DNA of 64,000 bases from Gammaproteobacteria bacterium (GTDB lineage Bacteria; Pseudomonadota; Gammaproteobacteria; CAISUE01). A program made the position numbers and the translations under genes. The number at the start of each line of letters is the position of its first letter. Within the stretch, counting starts at the first letter, position 1. This document shows positions 19,071-27,621 of the stretch, one piece after another. The notes beneath the pieces were generated by a model. The model was not told the DNA's origin. It was given only the letters and a program-made list of their open reading frames with translations, and ran no database searches. Location of the stretch: contig JAJNBD010000001.1 of assembly GCA_021156105.1 (NCBI GenBank), forward strand, positions 306,817-370,816, read 5' to 3'.

Positions 19071-19104
19071 ACTATACCTTCGCTATGCTTAAGGAAATAT
19101 TAAG
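19071..19104 (-). promoter_or_regulatory. PmrA-type box and -10 element upstream of the duplicated HAD gene
   Basis: Read on the minus strand, 19104-19085 is CTTAATATT-TC-CTTAAGCAT: two 9-mers with an 11-bp period. The first half-site fits all nine bases of the published Legionella PmrA half-site cTTAATatT. After the box come 11 nt and then TATAGT (19076-19071), a 5/6 match to the -10 hexamer. The distance to the gene start at 19041 is about 30 bases. Orientation points to the leftward gene and away from the rightward gene at 19199. Confidence 0.7.
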
Positions 19105-19198
19105 TCGGTAGCTTAAAACGTGCCTTTATCTTAGTAACTTCATAAAATCTTAAGCCTGGATCCTGTAAAATATCCTTCATTAAAAATAAGAATATTTT

Positions 19199-20245
19199 AT
19201 GGGATTAACAACAAAAGACTTAAAACGAGGTGATGTGGTTTTCCAGCTGAATAGCGATCAAATTGCAGATCATGTGGCAATTGTTACGCGTATTGATGGA
19301 AAAGACTGTTATATCACGCATGCGGTTGGCGCCCCACATAATGCAGTCGTTGAGACTTTATTGAAAGCTGATCATGATGATGATGCTTATCAGATTTGTC
19401 GTCACAAAGATCCAGTTTTAGCAGAAGCAGCAGCAGCTCAAGCAACGCAGTGGTGTAAGTATCGTATTCCTTATGATGATAAACGTTTTGAGTTAATTAT
19501 GCGGCTTGAGGACAGTAAAGAATTTTGTCATCCAAAATTTGGCCGGCAAAAGTTATTAGACTATGCGAAAAACCATTATCAACCTAATTTTTTCCGTGCT
19601 ATAAAATATGCAGCACGCCGAGATATGGCAGCAACGCGGCCGCAGACAATGACTAAACGCGGCTTGATATGTAGTAGTTTTGTTGCTTTGGTTTATCAGG
19701 TCGCCGAATTGAAGCCTTTTGTCAAAACCTGTGACGAGCTAAATCTCACTTGGGTTTCTGATAAATATGCTTCTCGTGAATTATTATCACAGCTCCCTTT
19801 GCCAGAAGCTTATGTTAGCTATCAAGAGAAATTAAATTCTTCAAAAGAGTATGATGTTGTTAAGCAAGAAGATAAGTTTTTACATGCATCAACACCAACT
19901 TGGCTTCCAAGCTTTGTTGCTTATTCCTCTTCGCAGCCCATTGATGCGTTCTTAAAGAATTTTACCAGTTGTTTTCCTCTGGATTCAAAGATTGTAACGC
20001 CGGCAATCCTCCAGTTGCATGCGGAACAAGCATCAGAGCAGTGGGAAAATCTTGGAGTTATCGAGCTTGAGATGAGAAGATTTTCTCTCGAAGAGCGGCA
20101 GGCTTACCGTGAACTAGTGCAGGAAAATATATTCAAAGCGAAAGTCATCCAAGAAGAACTTGCAAAAAGATGTGAATCTGATTCGCCAGTTTTAACGGGA
20201 GAAGGTTCTCCCTTATCTCTTAATTTGTCATTGGGGAAATATTGA
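19199..20245 (+). CDS. Permuted NlpC/P60-like (YiiX/LRAT-type) cysteine hydrolase, effector candidate
   Basis: The first half of this 348-residue protein has the pattern of the circularly permuted NlpC/P60 group: KRGDVVFQLN, then ADHVAIVTRIDG with a likely catalytic His25, YITHAVGAPH, and much later GLICSSFVALVYQ with a likely catalytic Cys158. In permuted members the His precedes the Cys, as here. The family includes peptidases, amidases and acyltransferases, so the substrate is open. The C-terminal 150 residues are charged, helical and unrecognised. No signal peptide, so if exported it would need a specialised secretion system. It lies in a run of effector-like genes. The last 18 bases overlap the opposite gene. 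Confidence 0.7.
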   Translation: MGLTTKDLKRGDVVFQLNSDQIADHVAIVTRIDGKDCYITHAVGAPHNAVVETLLKADHDDDAYQICRHKDPVLAEAAAAQATQWCKYRIPYDDKRFELIMRLEDSKEFCHPKFGRQKLLDYAKNHYQPNFFRAIKYAARRDMAATRPQTMTKRGLICSSFVALVYQVAELKPFVKTCDELNLTWVSDKYASRELLSQLPLPEAYVSYQEKLNSSKEYDVVKQEDKFLHASTPTWLPSFVAYSSSQPIDAFLKNFTSCFPLDSKIVTPAILQLHAEQASEQWENLGVIELEMRRFSLEERQAYRELVQENIFKAKVIQEELAKRCESDSPVLTGEGSPLSLNLSLGKY

Positions 20246-20545
20246 GTTGTAATTGCTTGATGGAGCATTGTCCTCTTGGATGCTCTTCTCAGCTTGAAGT
20301 TCTTTTTCGATAAAGCGTAATGGTGTTAGATGTTCATCACTGTTGTGCTTAAAAGGATTACAATAGGTTTCATAAGCACCTGGATATTGGCTTTCAAAAT
20401 AAGCTTTATGTTTATAGGCTTTTTCTAAAACAAGCAATAAAAAAGTGATTCGCTCGTGAGTATTTTTTTGACAGGCCTTCTCATCGCGATAAGATTGCAG
20501 TAGATAAAGCAGAAAGTCTTTTTCTGTAACAGCTTCAAGTTTCAT
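20228..20545 (-). CDS. Small protein of unknown function
   Basis: A 105-residue, charged, soluble protein beginning MKLEAVTEKDFLLYLLQSYR. I do not recognise it. The N-terminal two-thirds looks helical with the segment ERITFLLLVLEKAYKHKAYF; the tail is polar and acidic. Its 3' end overlaps the NlpC-like gene by 18 bases on the opposite strand, and it lies 40 bases downstream of the F-box gene, so it may share that gene's transcript. It could be a small effector or a chaperone for one, but nothing in the sequence shows this. Confidence 0.5.
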   Translation of the reverse strand: MKLEAVTEKDFLLYLLQSYRDEKACQKNTHERITFLLLVLEKAYKHKAYFESQYPGAYETYCNPFKHNSDEHLTPLRFIEKELQAEKSIQEDNAPSSNYNSIFPQ

Positions 20546-20585
20546 GTGGGTTTTTTTAATGTTAATTTATGTCTAAAATACCACA

Positions 20586-21914
20586 TTATCGTTTCAGAGT
20601 GCTAGTTTTTGCAACTTCATCTGCTACAAAAGGTTGTAGTGCTGCTGCGCATTCGCTTATTTTATTTTTGGCAATAATGTGCTCCGTATGCGATTTTTTC
20701 TCCAGCGCTTCGGCGGATATAATCCCGAGCGCAATAAAATTTCCTTGAATACTTATATTGCCATTGCCCAAAATTTGTGCCTCACATTTTTGATTCTGGA
20801 AAAACTTTATAATTGTCTGGTAGTTCGCAAGCTCAATAATATTTTTGCTCGAGCAAAATGTTTCAATCGTCATAGAGTGAACAATTTCATCCTCACGCCC
20901 TAGAGCAATAAGTGCAGCTGCTTCACGTTTGCTGGTAACATTTCTATCCGCATCTAAAATGATTTTGACCAAATGAGGCTTGCCAGGAACTAAGGCCAGC
21001 GGTTGATAATTAATGCGAAACTTGTTGATATCATAAATGCTTTGTCGCCAAGAATTTTTGCATAAAAACTCATGGGCAAGTTTTAACTGTTGCTCAGTTG
21101 GAATTTGGAATACGCCACTTAAAAGGAATGCTTGACGCCATTGCTGACAGACTATGCTGGCACTTGCCTGGTCTTTTGCTGGCAGTTTGCTAAAGATAAC
21201 ACTGAGTACATCATCATTAATGTTGGCAGTAGGAGAAGTATTCGTTTTAGTTGTTAATACTTCATGCTGAATATTTTTTAAGAGAAGATGAATACGACAG
21301 TATTTACTGTCATTCTCTAAGCTGAATTTTACAAAAGGAAAAATCTTTCTTATGTGCTCAATCATTAACGGGGCATGTCTATCATAGTGGAGCTTGGGCG
21401 AGATTAAATAATCGTCCTTTAAGCGCCATTCCCAGGTTTTGTTCATTTTTCGGTTAAGGTAATATTCACAATCTTGCGGCTTTACTTCATTGAGCTTGCT
21501 ATGGATATAACGCTCATAAATTTTTTGTAAGTAATCATCCAATAAAGCTGTTGATCCAATAGCACTGTTTCTTAATTCATACGCAGCTAAATAGTGTTTA
21601 TTTACGGTAGTGTAATCAAATACTTCTGACTCAGCACAAATGAAAGTTAAACCACAATGTGCGAGTGCCTTTAAGCCTGGATGCGGATACTCCGTTAATA
21701 ATTTTGAATAATAATACGTAGCATACTTGGCGTTTTTAGCTACACCACCTATTCCTTGACGATATAGCTCCGCTAAGCAAAAAGCTGCCGATGGGTCACC
21801 TGTATATTCAAAATGCTCATAGAAAGAAACCGCAATGGTTTTTTTTTCATCTTGTGTTGTTATTGCGCCACTAAGTGCAGCGTCTAACAGTTTTTGACAG
21901 TGTTCAGGTAGCAT
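20586..21914 (-). CDS. Sel1-like and F-box domain protein, effector candidate
   Basis: The 442-residue protein has an N-terminal Sel1/TPR-like repeat (residues 36-73, GDPSAAFCLAELYRQGIGG) and a central F-box-like motif (231-270): NINDDVLSVIFSKLP followed by SIVCQQWRQAFLLSGVF. In F-box proteins the LPxe-type helix and the C..W helix bind Skp1 and recruit the SCF ubiquitin ligase; bacteria have no such system, so the natural partner is the host's. The remaining C-terminal 170 residues are unrecognised and would be the substrate-binding part. No signal peptide. A PmrA-type box with -10 lies just upstream (21941-21974), which strongly supports the effector reading. Weak Shine-Dalgarno sequence. 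Confidence 0.72.
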   Translation of the reverse strand: MLPEHCQKLLDAALSGAITTQDEKKTIAVSFYEHFEYTGDPSAAFCLAELYRQGIGGVAKNAKYATYYYSKLLTEYPHPGLKALAHCGLTFICAESEVFDYTTVNKHYLAAYELRNSAIGSTALLDDYLQKIYERYIHSKLNEVKPQDCEYYLNRKMNKTWEWRLKDDYLISPKLHYDRHAPLMIEHIRKIFPFVKFSLENDSKYCRIHLLLKNIQHEVLTTKTNTSPTANINDDVLSVIFSKLPAKDQASASIVCQQWRQAFLLSGVFQIPTEQQLKLAHEFLCKNSWRQSIYDINKFRINYQPLALVPGKPHLVKIILDADRNVTSKREAAALIALGREDEIVHSMTIETFCSSKNIIELANYQTIIKFFQNQKCEAQILGNGNISIQGNFIALGIISAEALEKKSHTEHIIAKNKISECAAALQPFVADEVAKTSTLKR

Positions 21915-21940
21915 ATTATTTTTATTATTTTAATCGCTGT

Positions 21941-21974
21941 ATTTTATATGATTAATGCTTAAGAAAGGCTTAAG
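21941..21974 (-). promoter_or_regulatory. PmrA-type box and -10 element upstream of the Sel1/F-box gene
   Basis: On the minus strand 21974-21955 reads CTTAAGCCT-TT-CTTAAGCAT, two half-sites with an 11-bp period. Eleven nt further is TAAAAT (21946-21941), a 5/6 match to -10, 26 bases before the ATG. Layout is the same as at 19071-19104 and 42202-42235. Confidence 0.7.
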
Positions 21975-22030
21975 ATAGCGCCAAGATCGAAATGGATCTC
22001 TGTAGGGTATGAAAATGGTGGGTGCGCGCT

Positions 22031-22110
22031 GTAGGGTGTGGGTAAAGGAGCGCAAGCGATGCATCCACCAACACGCTAGAGATTGCCTGTGTGGTACGCT
22101 TTGCCTACCC
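22031..22110. repeat. Imperfect palindromic intergenic element
   Basis: GGGTAAAGGAGCGCAAGCG near 22040-22058 and GGTACGCTTTGCCTACCC at 22093-22110 are imperfect inverted copies flanking GATGCATCCACCAACACG. The wording (gtaggGTGtgGGTAAAGGAGCGCAAGCGatGCATCCACC) is like short non-coding repeats scattered through many proteobacterial genomes. It lies in the 279-base gap between the F-box gene and the deaminase gene. Copy number elsewhere cannot be seen here. Confidence 0.5.
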
Positions 22111-22193
22111 GCTGATAATTTTTTTATGGGAGTGCGCTGAGTATGGGAGGTTATAATGTTCCAGGTAGAACAGGGCGAAAGTAATGCTACCTG

Positions 22194-22700
22194 TTAGCCA
22201 AATTCGCTAAATAATTTTTTATATTTGTGCAAAACTTGTTGAGGCGTTAAACCAATATCCTCACCCCAAAGTTTGGGGTTTTCTAGAATAAAATTTAGCA
22301 TCATATCCACACATTTTTTGTCATTTAGCACAATAACTTCAACGCCTTTTTGCTTTAGGAGCGATTCTGATTGTTTAAAAGTAATGTTTTCTCCAATCAC
22401 AACTCTTGGAATGTTATTTAACAAAATCGCACCTGCACACATGTAGCAAGGAGAAAGCGTTGTGTAAAGGGTTGCGCATTGCATCTTTTGTGGCGAGATT
22501 TTACGCTGGGTATTTTCTAGGCAATCCATTTCACCATGCTTGATCACGCTAAGTTCTTGCACGCGTTTATTATGGCCTTTGGCGACTACTTTATTATCTA
22601 TGACCAAAACCGCACCAATGGGTATCCCACCTTCAGCAAGGCCTTTTTGGGCTTCTTGATAAGCAAGTTTTAAAAAGTATAAGTCATCTTTGATAGTCAT
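22194..22700 (-). CDS. Cytosine deaminase-like nucleobase deaminase (fungal Fcy1 type)
   Basis: The 168-residue protein has the zinc-dependent deaminase motifs HGEMDCLEN (His ligand and catalytic Glu) and LSPCYMCAGAIL (two Cys ligands). Beyond these, its order and wording follow yeast cytosine deaminase Fcy1 closely: EGGIPIGAVLV near the start, TLYTTLSPC.MC.GAI, IPRVVIGEN..F, and a C-terminus ending NPKLWGEDIG (Fcy1 has a near-identical ending, from memory). Fcy1 converts cytosine to uracil for pyrimidine salvage. A tRNA-adenosine deaminase (TadA) is less likely because TadA lacks this tail. It stands alone between effector-like genes. Start at 22700; no strong ribosome site seen. Confidence 0.8.
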   Translation of the reverse strand: MTIKDDLYFLKLAYQEAQKGLAEGGIPIGAVLVIDNKVVAKGHNKRVQELSVIKHGEMDCLENTQRKISPQKMQCATLYTTLSPCYMCAGAILLNNIPRVVIGENITFKQSESLLKQKGVEVIVLNDKKCVDMMLNFILENPKLWGEDIGLTPQQVLHKYKKLFSEFG

Positions 22701-22858
22701 AATTTCCCTAGGATAGCTTGCTGATTAACTATCAATTTAAATAAAAACGAGATAAATGACAAGTTGTCTTGCTTTGGGTTAAAGATTTGACCATAGCCAG
22801 GCAAAGATTTTTTCAGTTATGAATTATTAAAGATTGCAAAATGCAACGTTTGGAGATT

Positions 22859-23029
22859 ACCGTAATTTTTTACGGTTTTTCTGCTGGTTAGTATATTTTA
22901 TTATTTGCTAAATTTTTTATGATGTTAATAACAAAAACGAATGATTCATAATGCTAATACTAACATTATTTAAATTTATTATTGATCTGAGACCAATCCA
23001 GATAACTATTATGACAGCTGGATTTTTTT
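22859..23029 (+). terminator. Two hairpin-plus-T-run structures upstream of the Sel1 gene
   Basis: In the 392-base gene-free stretch 22701-23092 there are two terminator-like structures on the plus strand. The first is ACCGTAA (22859-22865), loop TTTT, TTACGGT (22870-22876), then TTTT. The second is AATCCAG (22995-23001), 16-nt loop, CTGGATT (23018-23024), then TTTTT. Both point toward the gene at 23093 with no rightward gene before them. They could end a small RNA or attenuate the 23093 transcript. No promoter is convincing; the rest of the stretch holds nothing I can name. Confidence 0.4.
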
Positions 23030-23092
23030 CGTTTATCAGGTTTATTTCAAGCGGTATCCAATATTTAGCACAAAAGAAATAGGAGTCAAAAA

Positions 23093-24949
23093 ATGCCAAA
23101 TAATGCAGAATTACCAACATCAGTTAAGAAATTTAAAAAAAGCCTTTCTAAGGCAATAGAGGAAAAGGATTGGCAAACGTTATTAAGTTGGCTGCAGAGC
23201 GCTTGGGGGCTTATTGAGGACTATAAGTCCCTTTTGTCCGAAGAGCTAATAGCTTTAATCCAGCTTGGCCACCTTAAATCTTGTATTGAAGCGTTAAATT
23301 CTACCAATGCTGAGACTAAAATTATTCAGGATGTTCAAATTATTTTGGGTAAAGACGAGCAGCCAGAGGGGCTTTCTGTTGAAGTGCTTGCTTATTGTTA
23401 TAGGGCGCTAGTTAATGTACTGAAAATTATGGGCTTTAATGTTCAAGAAACAGAAGTTTCCCCACATATGGCTTATCGTCGGCTTACTATTAAAGCAACG
23501 TATGGTTTAGAGGAGGTTTTAACTAAAGCATTCCGAAACACTTTAGGCTTGAATTTTAATATTAATGTGGCACAAGAAGCAAAAAAAAGTGTAAGCATTT
23601 TAAACGGGTTAAAAGATTGTTTATTGGAGCTAAAGATAAGATTAACCACTGAAATCTTAAGCGAGACGGGATACTATCTATCAGTTAAAGTTGAAAATGC
23701 AATAAATTTTGCTGCGCTGTTAGAAACTTTAACAGTGTTTGGCATTGATTTTCAGCTTCCAACGGAAGGACAAAATAATCTGCGCATTCCTTTTAGTGAT
23801 GCTCTTGAGAAGCTTTGTTGTGCCCAGGAATTTTCTCGGTTTATTTCGGTTTTTAAAGAGAGCTTTGAGCATCAAGTGGCTAATGCAACTGCAGCAAATC
23901 TCTATCAAGCAGGGGGGGAAGCTGATTTAGCGAATGATTTCAAAAGGGCTTATATCCTTTATAAGCTGGCGATAAGTAAAGAACAAGGACATCTCGGAGC
24001 TCGTTGCAATTTAGCAATGCTAATTATAGAAAATCGAGTAGATTCTAAGGCTGGTGAGGATGGGAAATATGCAATAAGTTTACTCATAGAAGGCGCGGAA
24101 CGCGGACACATGCGATCAGCGTATAGACTTGCCATACTTTATCAACAGGGTAATAAAATTCATGGGGTGGCTGTTGACCTTGTAAAGGCATTAGAATATT
24201 TTACAAAAGCATGGGAATTAATTCCTGGTAACGTGAAGAATACCTCTGAACTAGCTAAAAAAATCGAAAATGAAATTTTCAAAATACGGCAAAGCCCATT
24301 TTTTGCTGTGCCTAAAGTGGTAGCGCCGCTGCCACAAGTACGGCAACAGCAGCAACAACAAGCGCAACCAGTGTTAGAAAAAACTTCATTGATGCCAGCT
24401 AGGCAGACCACCTCAATACAAGCGCAGCAAGCCAAACCTGAGAGGGTACTACCGCAAGTGGTTCGACAAGCTGCGTCTATAGCAGTAACACATGGTGCTG
24501 CTGCGGGCGTAGTTAACGATGATGAAGTTGTAGGCGCATCAGGGCAGCAGCATTCTAATATCACTGACTTGGCTTTAGCGTTAAGAGTATATTCTGGTAC
24601 TTTTCCGGAGTCTTATGAAAAAATTTGGCAATTAGGTTCTGGAGATTTCTTAAAAAGCGCTCAATTACTTCTAAGAGATTACACTAAAGACAATTCCGCC
24701 GTTATAAGATTATTTACAGGTCATTGGAATAGGCATCACATAGCTGAAATAACATCAATTTTAGCCGATCAGAATCTAAGCAATGAAAATGCTTTGGTAG
24801 AACGCTTACTTGAGCTTAGGCCATCACTTAAAAACCAACATGGCTCATTAGCGGCGCGCATTGAATTTATTTTTGATAAGTATAGAAAAACTGAGTCCGA
24901 CTTAAGGTCGAATATTAGGGCAAGGAGGCCTTGCGCATACTCAAATTAA
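23093..24949 (+). CDS. Sel1-repeat protein with Gln-rich linker, effector candidate
   Basis: This 618-residue protein is unrecognised as a whole. Residues 1-270 are helical without a clear family. Around 275-375 there are Sel1/TPR-like repeats: DFKRAYILYKLAISKEQGHLG, GARCNLAMLIIE, AERGHMRSAYRLAILYQQG, VDLVKALEYFTKAWEL. A Gln/Pro/Ala-rich linker (about 413-475, VRQQQQQQAQP) leads to a C-terminal helical domain of about 120 residues beginning ITDLALALRVYSGTF. Sel1 repeats mediate protein contacts and are common in effectors of Legionella and Coxiella. No signal peptide and no PmrA-type box. The start is supported by AGGAGTCAAAAAATG. Confidence 0.65.
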   Translation: MPNNAELPTSVKKFKKSLSKAIEEKDWQTLLSWLQSAWGLIEDYKSLLSEELIALIQLGHLKSCIEALNSTNAETKIIQDVQIILGKDEQPEGLSVEVLAYCYRALVNVLKIMGFNVQETEVSPHMAYRRLTIKATYGLEEVLTKAFRNTLGLNFNINVAQEAKKSVSILNGLKDCLLELKIRLTTEILSETGYYLSVKVENAINFAALLETLTVFGIDFQLPTEGQNNLRIPFSDALEKLCCAQEFSRFISVFKESFEHQVANATAANLYQAGGEADLANDFKRAYILYKLAISKEQGHLGARCNLAMLIIENRVDSKAGEDGKYAISLLIEGAERGHMRSAYRLAILYQQGNKIHGVAVDLVKALEYFTKAWELIPGNVKNTSELAKKIENEIFKIRQSPFFAVPKVVAPLPQVRQQQQQQAQPVLEKTSLMPARQTTSIQAQQAKPERVLPQVVRQAASIAVTHGAAAGVVNDDEVVGASGQQHSNITDLALALRVYSGTFPESYEKIWQLGSGDFLKSAQLLLRDYTKDNSAVIRLFTGHWNRHHIAEITSILADQNLSNENALVERLLELRPSLKNQHGSLAARIEFIFDKYRKTESDLRSNIRARRPCAYSN

Positions 24950-25158
24950 AGCTCTCAGCGGCAGCCTATTTTGCCTAGTTTAACGATTTTATGGCTGCCT
25001 CTCTCTAATCCGTTACCTAATTAAACCCAATTATCCTTAACTGCTGGCTAATTTTTAATTAGCCTAAGTATAAAAATCTATAGATAAATCTGCCAATTGA
25101 TAGGATAATGAAAAAAGTTCAGGTATTATAATAAGTTCTTAAAAGAATAAATTGGGCA

Positions 25159-26382
25159 ATGGATATGAAAAAAGTGGGAATTGCTGAGATGGCACCTTTG
25201 TTTTTAGTGCTAGCAATTGACAGCATGGGGTTGGGAATTTTGTTTCCTATTTTGAGCAGTATGATTATCGACCCAAGCTCAACATTTTTGTCGCCACAAA
25301 CCTCTAATTTAGTGCGTGAATTTTTTTATGGCTTAATTATTGGTATTTATATGATTGCCTGGTTTTTTGGCTCGGCTATTTTAGGTGATTTATCCGATAT
25401 TATCGGCCGTAAGAAATCCCTATTAATCTGTTTGTTGGGAGCCTGTGTTGGCTATCTTATCTCAGGTATGGCGTTTTATTTACATAGTTTAAGTGTATTA
25501 ATTATTGGTCGTCTGGTTGCTGGTTTTACTTGCGGTAGCCAGCCTATTGCTCAGGCTGCAATTGTGGATATTAGTTCTCCCGAAGATAAAGCGCGCAATA
25601 TTGGTTTTATCTTATTAGCAAGTTCTTTAGGCTTCGTGTTTGGACCATTAGCAGGTGGTATATTATCAGACAGTCGTTTTTTTTCTTGGTTCAATTATGC
25701 AACGCCAATGCTTTTTGCAGGTATTTTTTCTTTAGCAAATGCTGGTCTATTATGGAAATATTTTTCAGAAACATTTACGGCAACGCGAAAAGCTAAAATC
25801 CAGCCAAGTCTTGCGTTTAAAATTTTTATTGATGCTTTTAAACATCCTAAAATCTGTTGGTTATCATTAGTTTTGCTGATTTTTATCTCTGGCTGGGGGG
25901 AATATTTTGGTTTTATCGCGCAATTTTTATTGCGCCGCTATGCCTATTCTTCTCTACAAACTTCTTTGTTTATGGTTGTTCTAGCGATTGGATTTAGCAT
26001 TAGTTTTGGATTTTTAGTGGATTATTGCTCTGCGCATTTTAACCTCAAGCGTTGTATTTGCTTTAATTTATTTGTAGCTGCTGCAGTTTGCTTAATAACG
26101 TTTTTGACTTATACGCCATGGGTTGCTTGGGTGGGGAGTATTTTGGTTGGCCTATCTGTAGGGATCGCATACTCACTTCTCATTACCATGTTTTCAAACC
26201 AAGTGGATGAATCAGAGCAGGGGTGGGTCATGGGCGTGACAAATGCGATTATGGCGCTGTCTTTTGGCGTAACGACTTTTTTAAGTGGTTTTGCAGCTCA
26301 TCTTAGCGAAGGCTTGCCAATCCTCTGGGCATGTTTTGGTATGTTTATTGCGGGTATTCTTTTGAGGACTAAAAAAATCTAG
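25159..26382 (+). CDS. MFS transporter, drug:H+ antiporter type
   Basis: A 407-residue membrane protein with about 12 hydrophobic segments. The major-facilitator loop 2-3 signature reads GDLSDIIGRKKSLLI, and the drug-antiporter (DHA1, 12-helix) motif C region in helix 5 reads GFILLASSLGFVFGPLAGG. The N-terminus APLFLVLAIDSMGLGILFPIL resembles TetA-like antiporters. The substrate cannot be predicted. It stands alone between effector-like and ligase genes, with about 200 gene-free bases upstream in which I see only a weak GGCAGCC/GGCTGCC inverted repeat (24960-24999) after the preceding gene. Confidence 0.88.
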   Translation: MDMKKVGIAEMAPLFLVLAIDSMGLGILFPILSSMIIDPSSTFLSPQTSNLVREFFYGLIIGIYMIAWFFGSAILGDLSDIIGRKKSLLICLLGACVGYLISGMAFYLHSLSVLIIGRLVAGFTCGSQPIAQAAIVDISSPEDKARNIGFILLASSLGFVFGPLAGGILSDSRFFSWFNYATPMLFAGIFSLANAGLLWKYFSETFTATRKAKIQPSLAFKIFIDAFKHPKICWLSLVLLIFISGWGEYFGFIAQFLLRRYAYSSLQTSLFMVVLAIGFSISFGFLVDYCSAHFNLKRCICFNLFVAAAVCLITFLTYTPWVAWVGSILVGLSVGIAYSLLITMFSNQVDESEQGWVMGVTNAIMALSFGVTTFLSGFAAHLSEGLPILWACFGMFIAGILLRTKKI

Positions 26383-26487
26383 AGCTTGCTGCTTAGGCAT
26401 GGAAGTTGCATAAGCTTTAAGCATGAAAAAAAATAAACATCTGGCTAAAATTTGTGACCTGCGATAAAAAACTCAAAAGGAGACAGG

Positions 26488-27621
26488 ATGTTACTTCCAT
26501 TTAAAGTATCAAAGCCTTTCACTCTTGGGATTGAACTAGAAATTCAAATTGTCAACCGGGAAAATAATGATCTTAGCGGTTTGGTAGATGATATCCTTCA
26601 GCATTTAAAACATGCTTCTTACGACCAACAAATTAAACCTGAAATTACGCAATCCATGCTGGAAATTAATTCAGGAATTCATGATAATGTTCAAAACCTT
26701 GCAACAGAGCTTCATAACATAAGGGACCAGCTGCTCGCTCAAACAGAAAGCCTAAATATATTCTTTGCAGGTGGCGGTACGCACCCATTTCAAATGTGGA
26801 ATGAAAGAAAACTTTATCCTAAAAAACATTACATCCAAACGGAAAAGAAGTATGGTTATCTAACAAAAATGTTTACGGTTTTTGGGATGCATATTCATAT
26901 TGGTTGTGCTAATCCTGAAGATGCGCTTTACTTAACGCATGCTTTGGCGCGTCACATCCCTCAATTTATTGCGCTTAGCGCTTCTTCGCCTTTTTGTCAG
27001 GGAGTGGATACTGAGTTTTGCTCATCACGTAGTAATATTACTAACCTTTTTCCTTTAAGCGGTATGCCGCCATTTATGTTAAATTGGCAAGAATTTTGTA
27101 ATTATTTTGATAAGATGCAAAAGCTACCTTGGGTAGAGAATATTAATAATTTTTATTGGGATATTCGCCCAAGGCCTGAATATGGCACCATTGAAATTCG
27201 CGTCTGCGATATGCCACTGACGATTGAAAAATCTGTTGCGATAGCCGCTTTTGCGCAATCCTTGGCAAAATACTTGCTTGAAGAAAAACCGTATCAGTTA
27301 ACGGATGACAAATATGATCTCTATCGCTATAACCGTTTTCAAGCAAGCAAATCAGGCTTTGAGGCAGAATTAATTGAGCCCCAAACATTTAAAGAATATC
27401 GATTGATCGATGACTTATTTGAAACTTGTCGGAAGGTAGAGCCCTATAGTAAAAAACTTGATAACGAAGCCTATATGCTAAAGCTTATTAAAGATGTGGC
27501 TAATAAACATAATGATGCTGCATGGCTACGGAAGTTGTTTAATGAGGGTGAATCTTTAAAAGATATTGTTTACCTCGCCGGGCATCTGTGGGCTGGAAAA
27601 ATAAAAGCCAATTATTCTTGA
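26488..27621 (+). CDS. Glutamate-cysteine ligase type 2 family protein (YbdK-like carboxylate-amine ligase)
   Basis: The 377-residue protein has the GCS2 fold: an opening FTLGIELEIQIVNRENNDLSG, a GGGTHPF segment, FGMHIHIGCANPEDAL with metal-binding His residues, and IRPRPEYGTIEIRVCDMP. E. coli YbdK of this family makes gamma-glutamylcysteine weakly; the physiological substrate is usually unknown. A strong Shine-Dalgarno sequence (AAAAGGAGACAGG) precedes the ATG. Its last 10 bases overlap the convergent lon-like gene. No glutathione synthetase gene is adjacent. Confidence 0.88.
   Translation: MLLPFKVSKPFTLGIELEIQIVNRENNDLSGLVDDILQHLKHASYDQQIKPEITQSMLEINSGIHDNVQNLATELHNIRDQLLAQTESLNIFFAGGGTHPFQMWNERKLYPKKHYIQTEKKYGYLTKMFTVFGMHIHIGCANPEDALYLTHALARHIPQFIALSASSPFCQGVDTEFCSSRSNITNLFPLSGMPPFMLNWQEFCNYFDKMQKLPWVENINNFYWDIRPRPEYGTIEIRVCDMPLTIEKSVAIAAFAQSLAKYLLEEKPYQLTDDKYDLYRYNRFQASKSGFEAELIEPQTFKEYRLIDDLFETCRKVEPYSKKLDNEAYMLKLIKDVANKHNDAAWLRKLFNEGESLKDIVYLAGHLWAGKIKANYS

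Noticed and set aside
24160..24564. 134-residue Cys-rich open frame on the minus strand (CACCCCCCRTCG...)
   Set aside because: It is the antisense of the Gln-rich linker of the Sel1 protein: CAG/CAA repeats read backwards give Cys and Val codons. No ribosome site.
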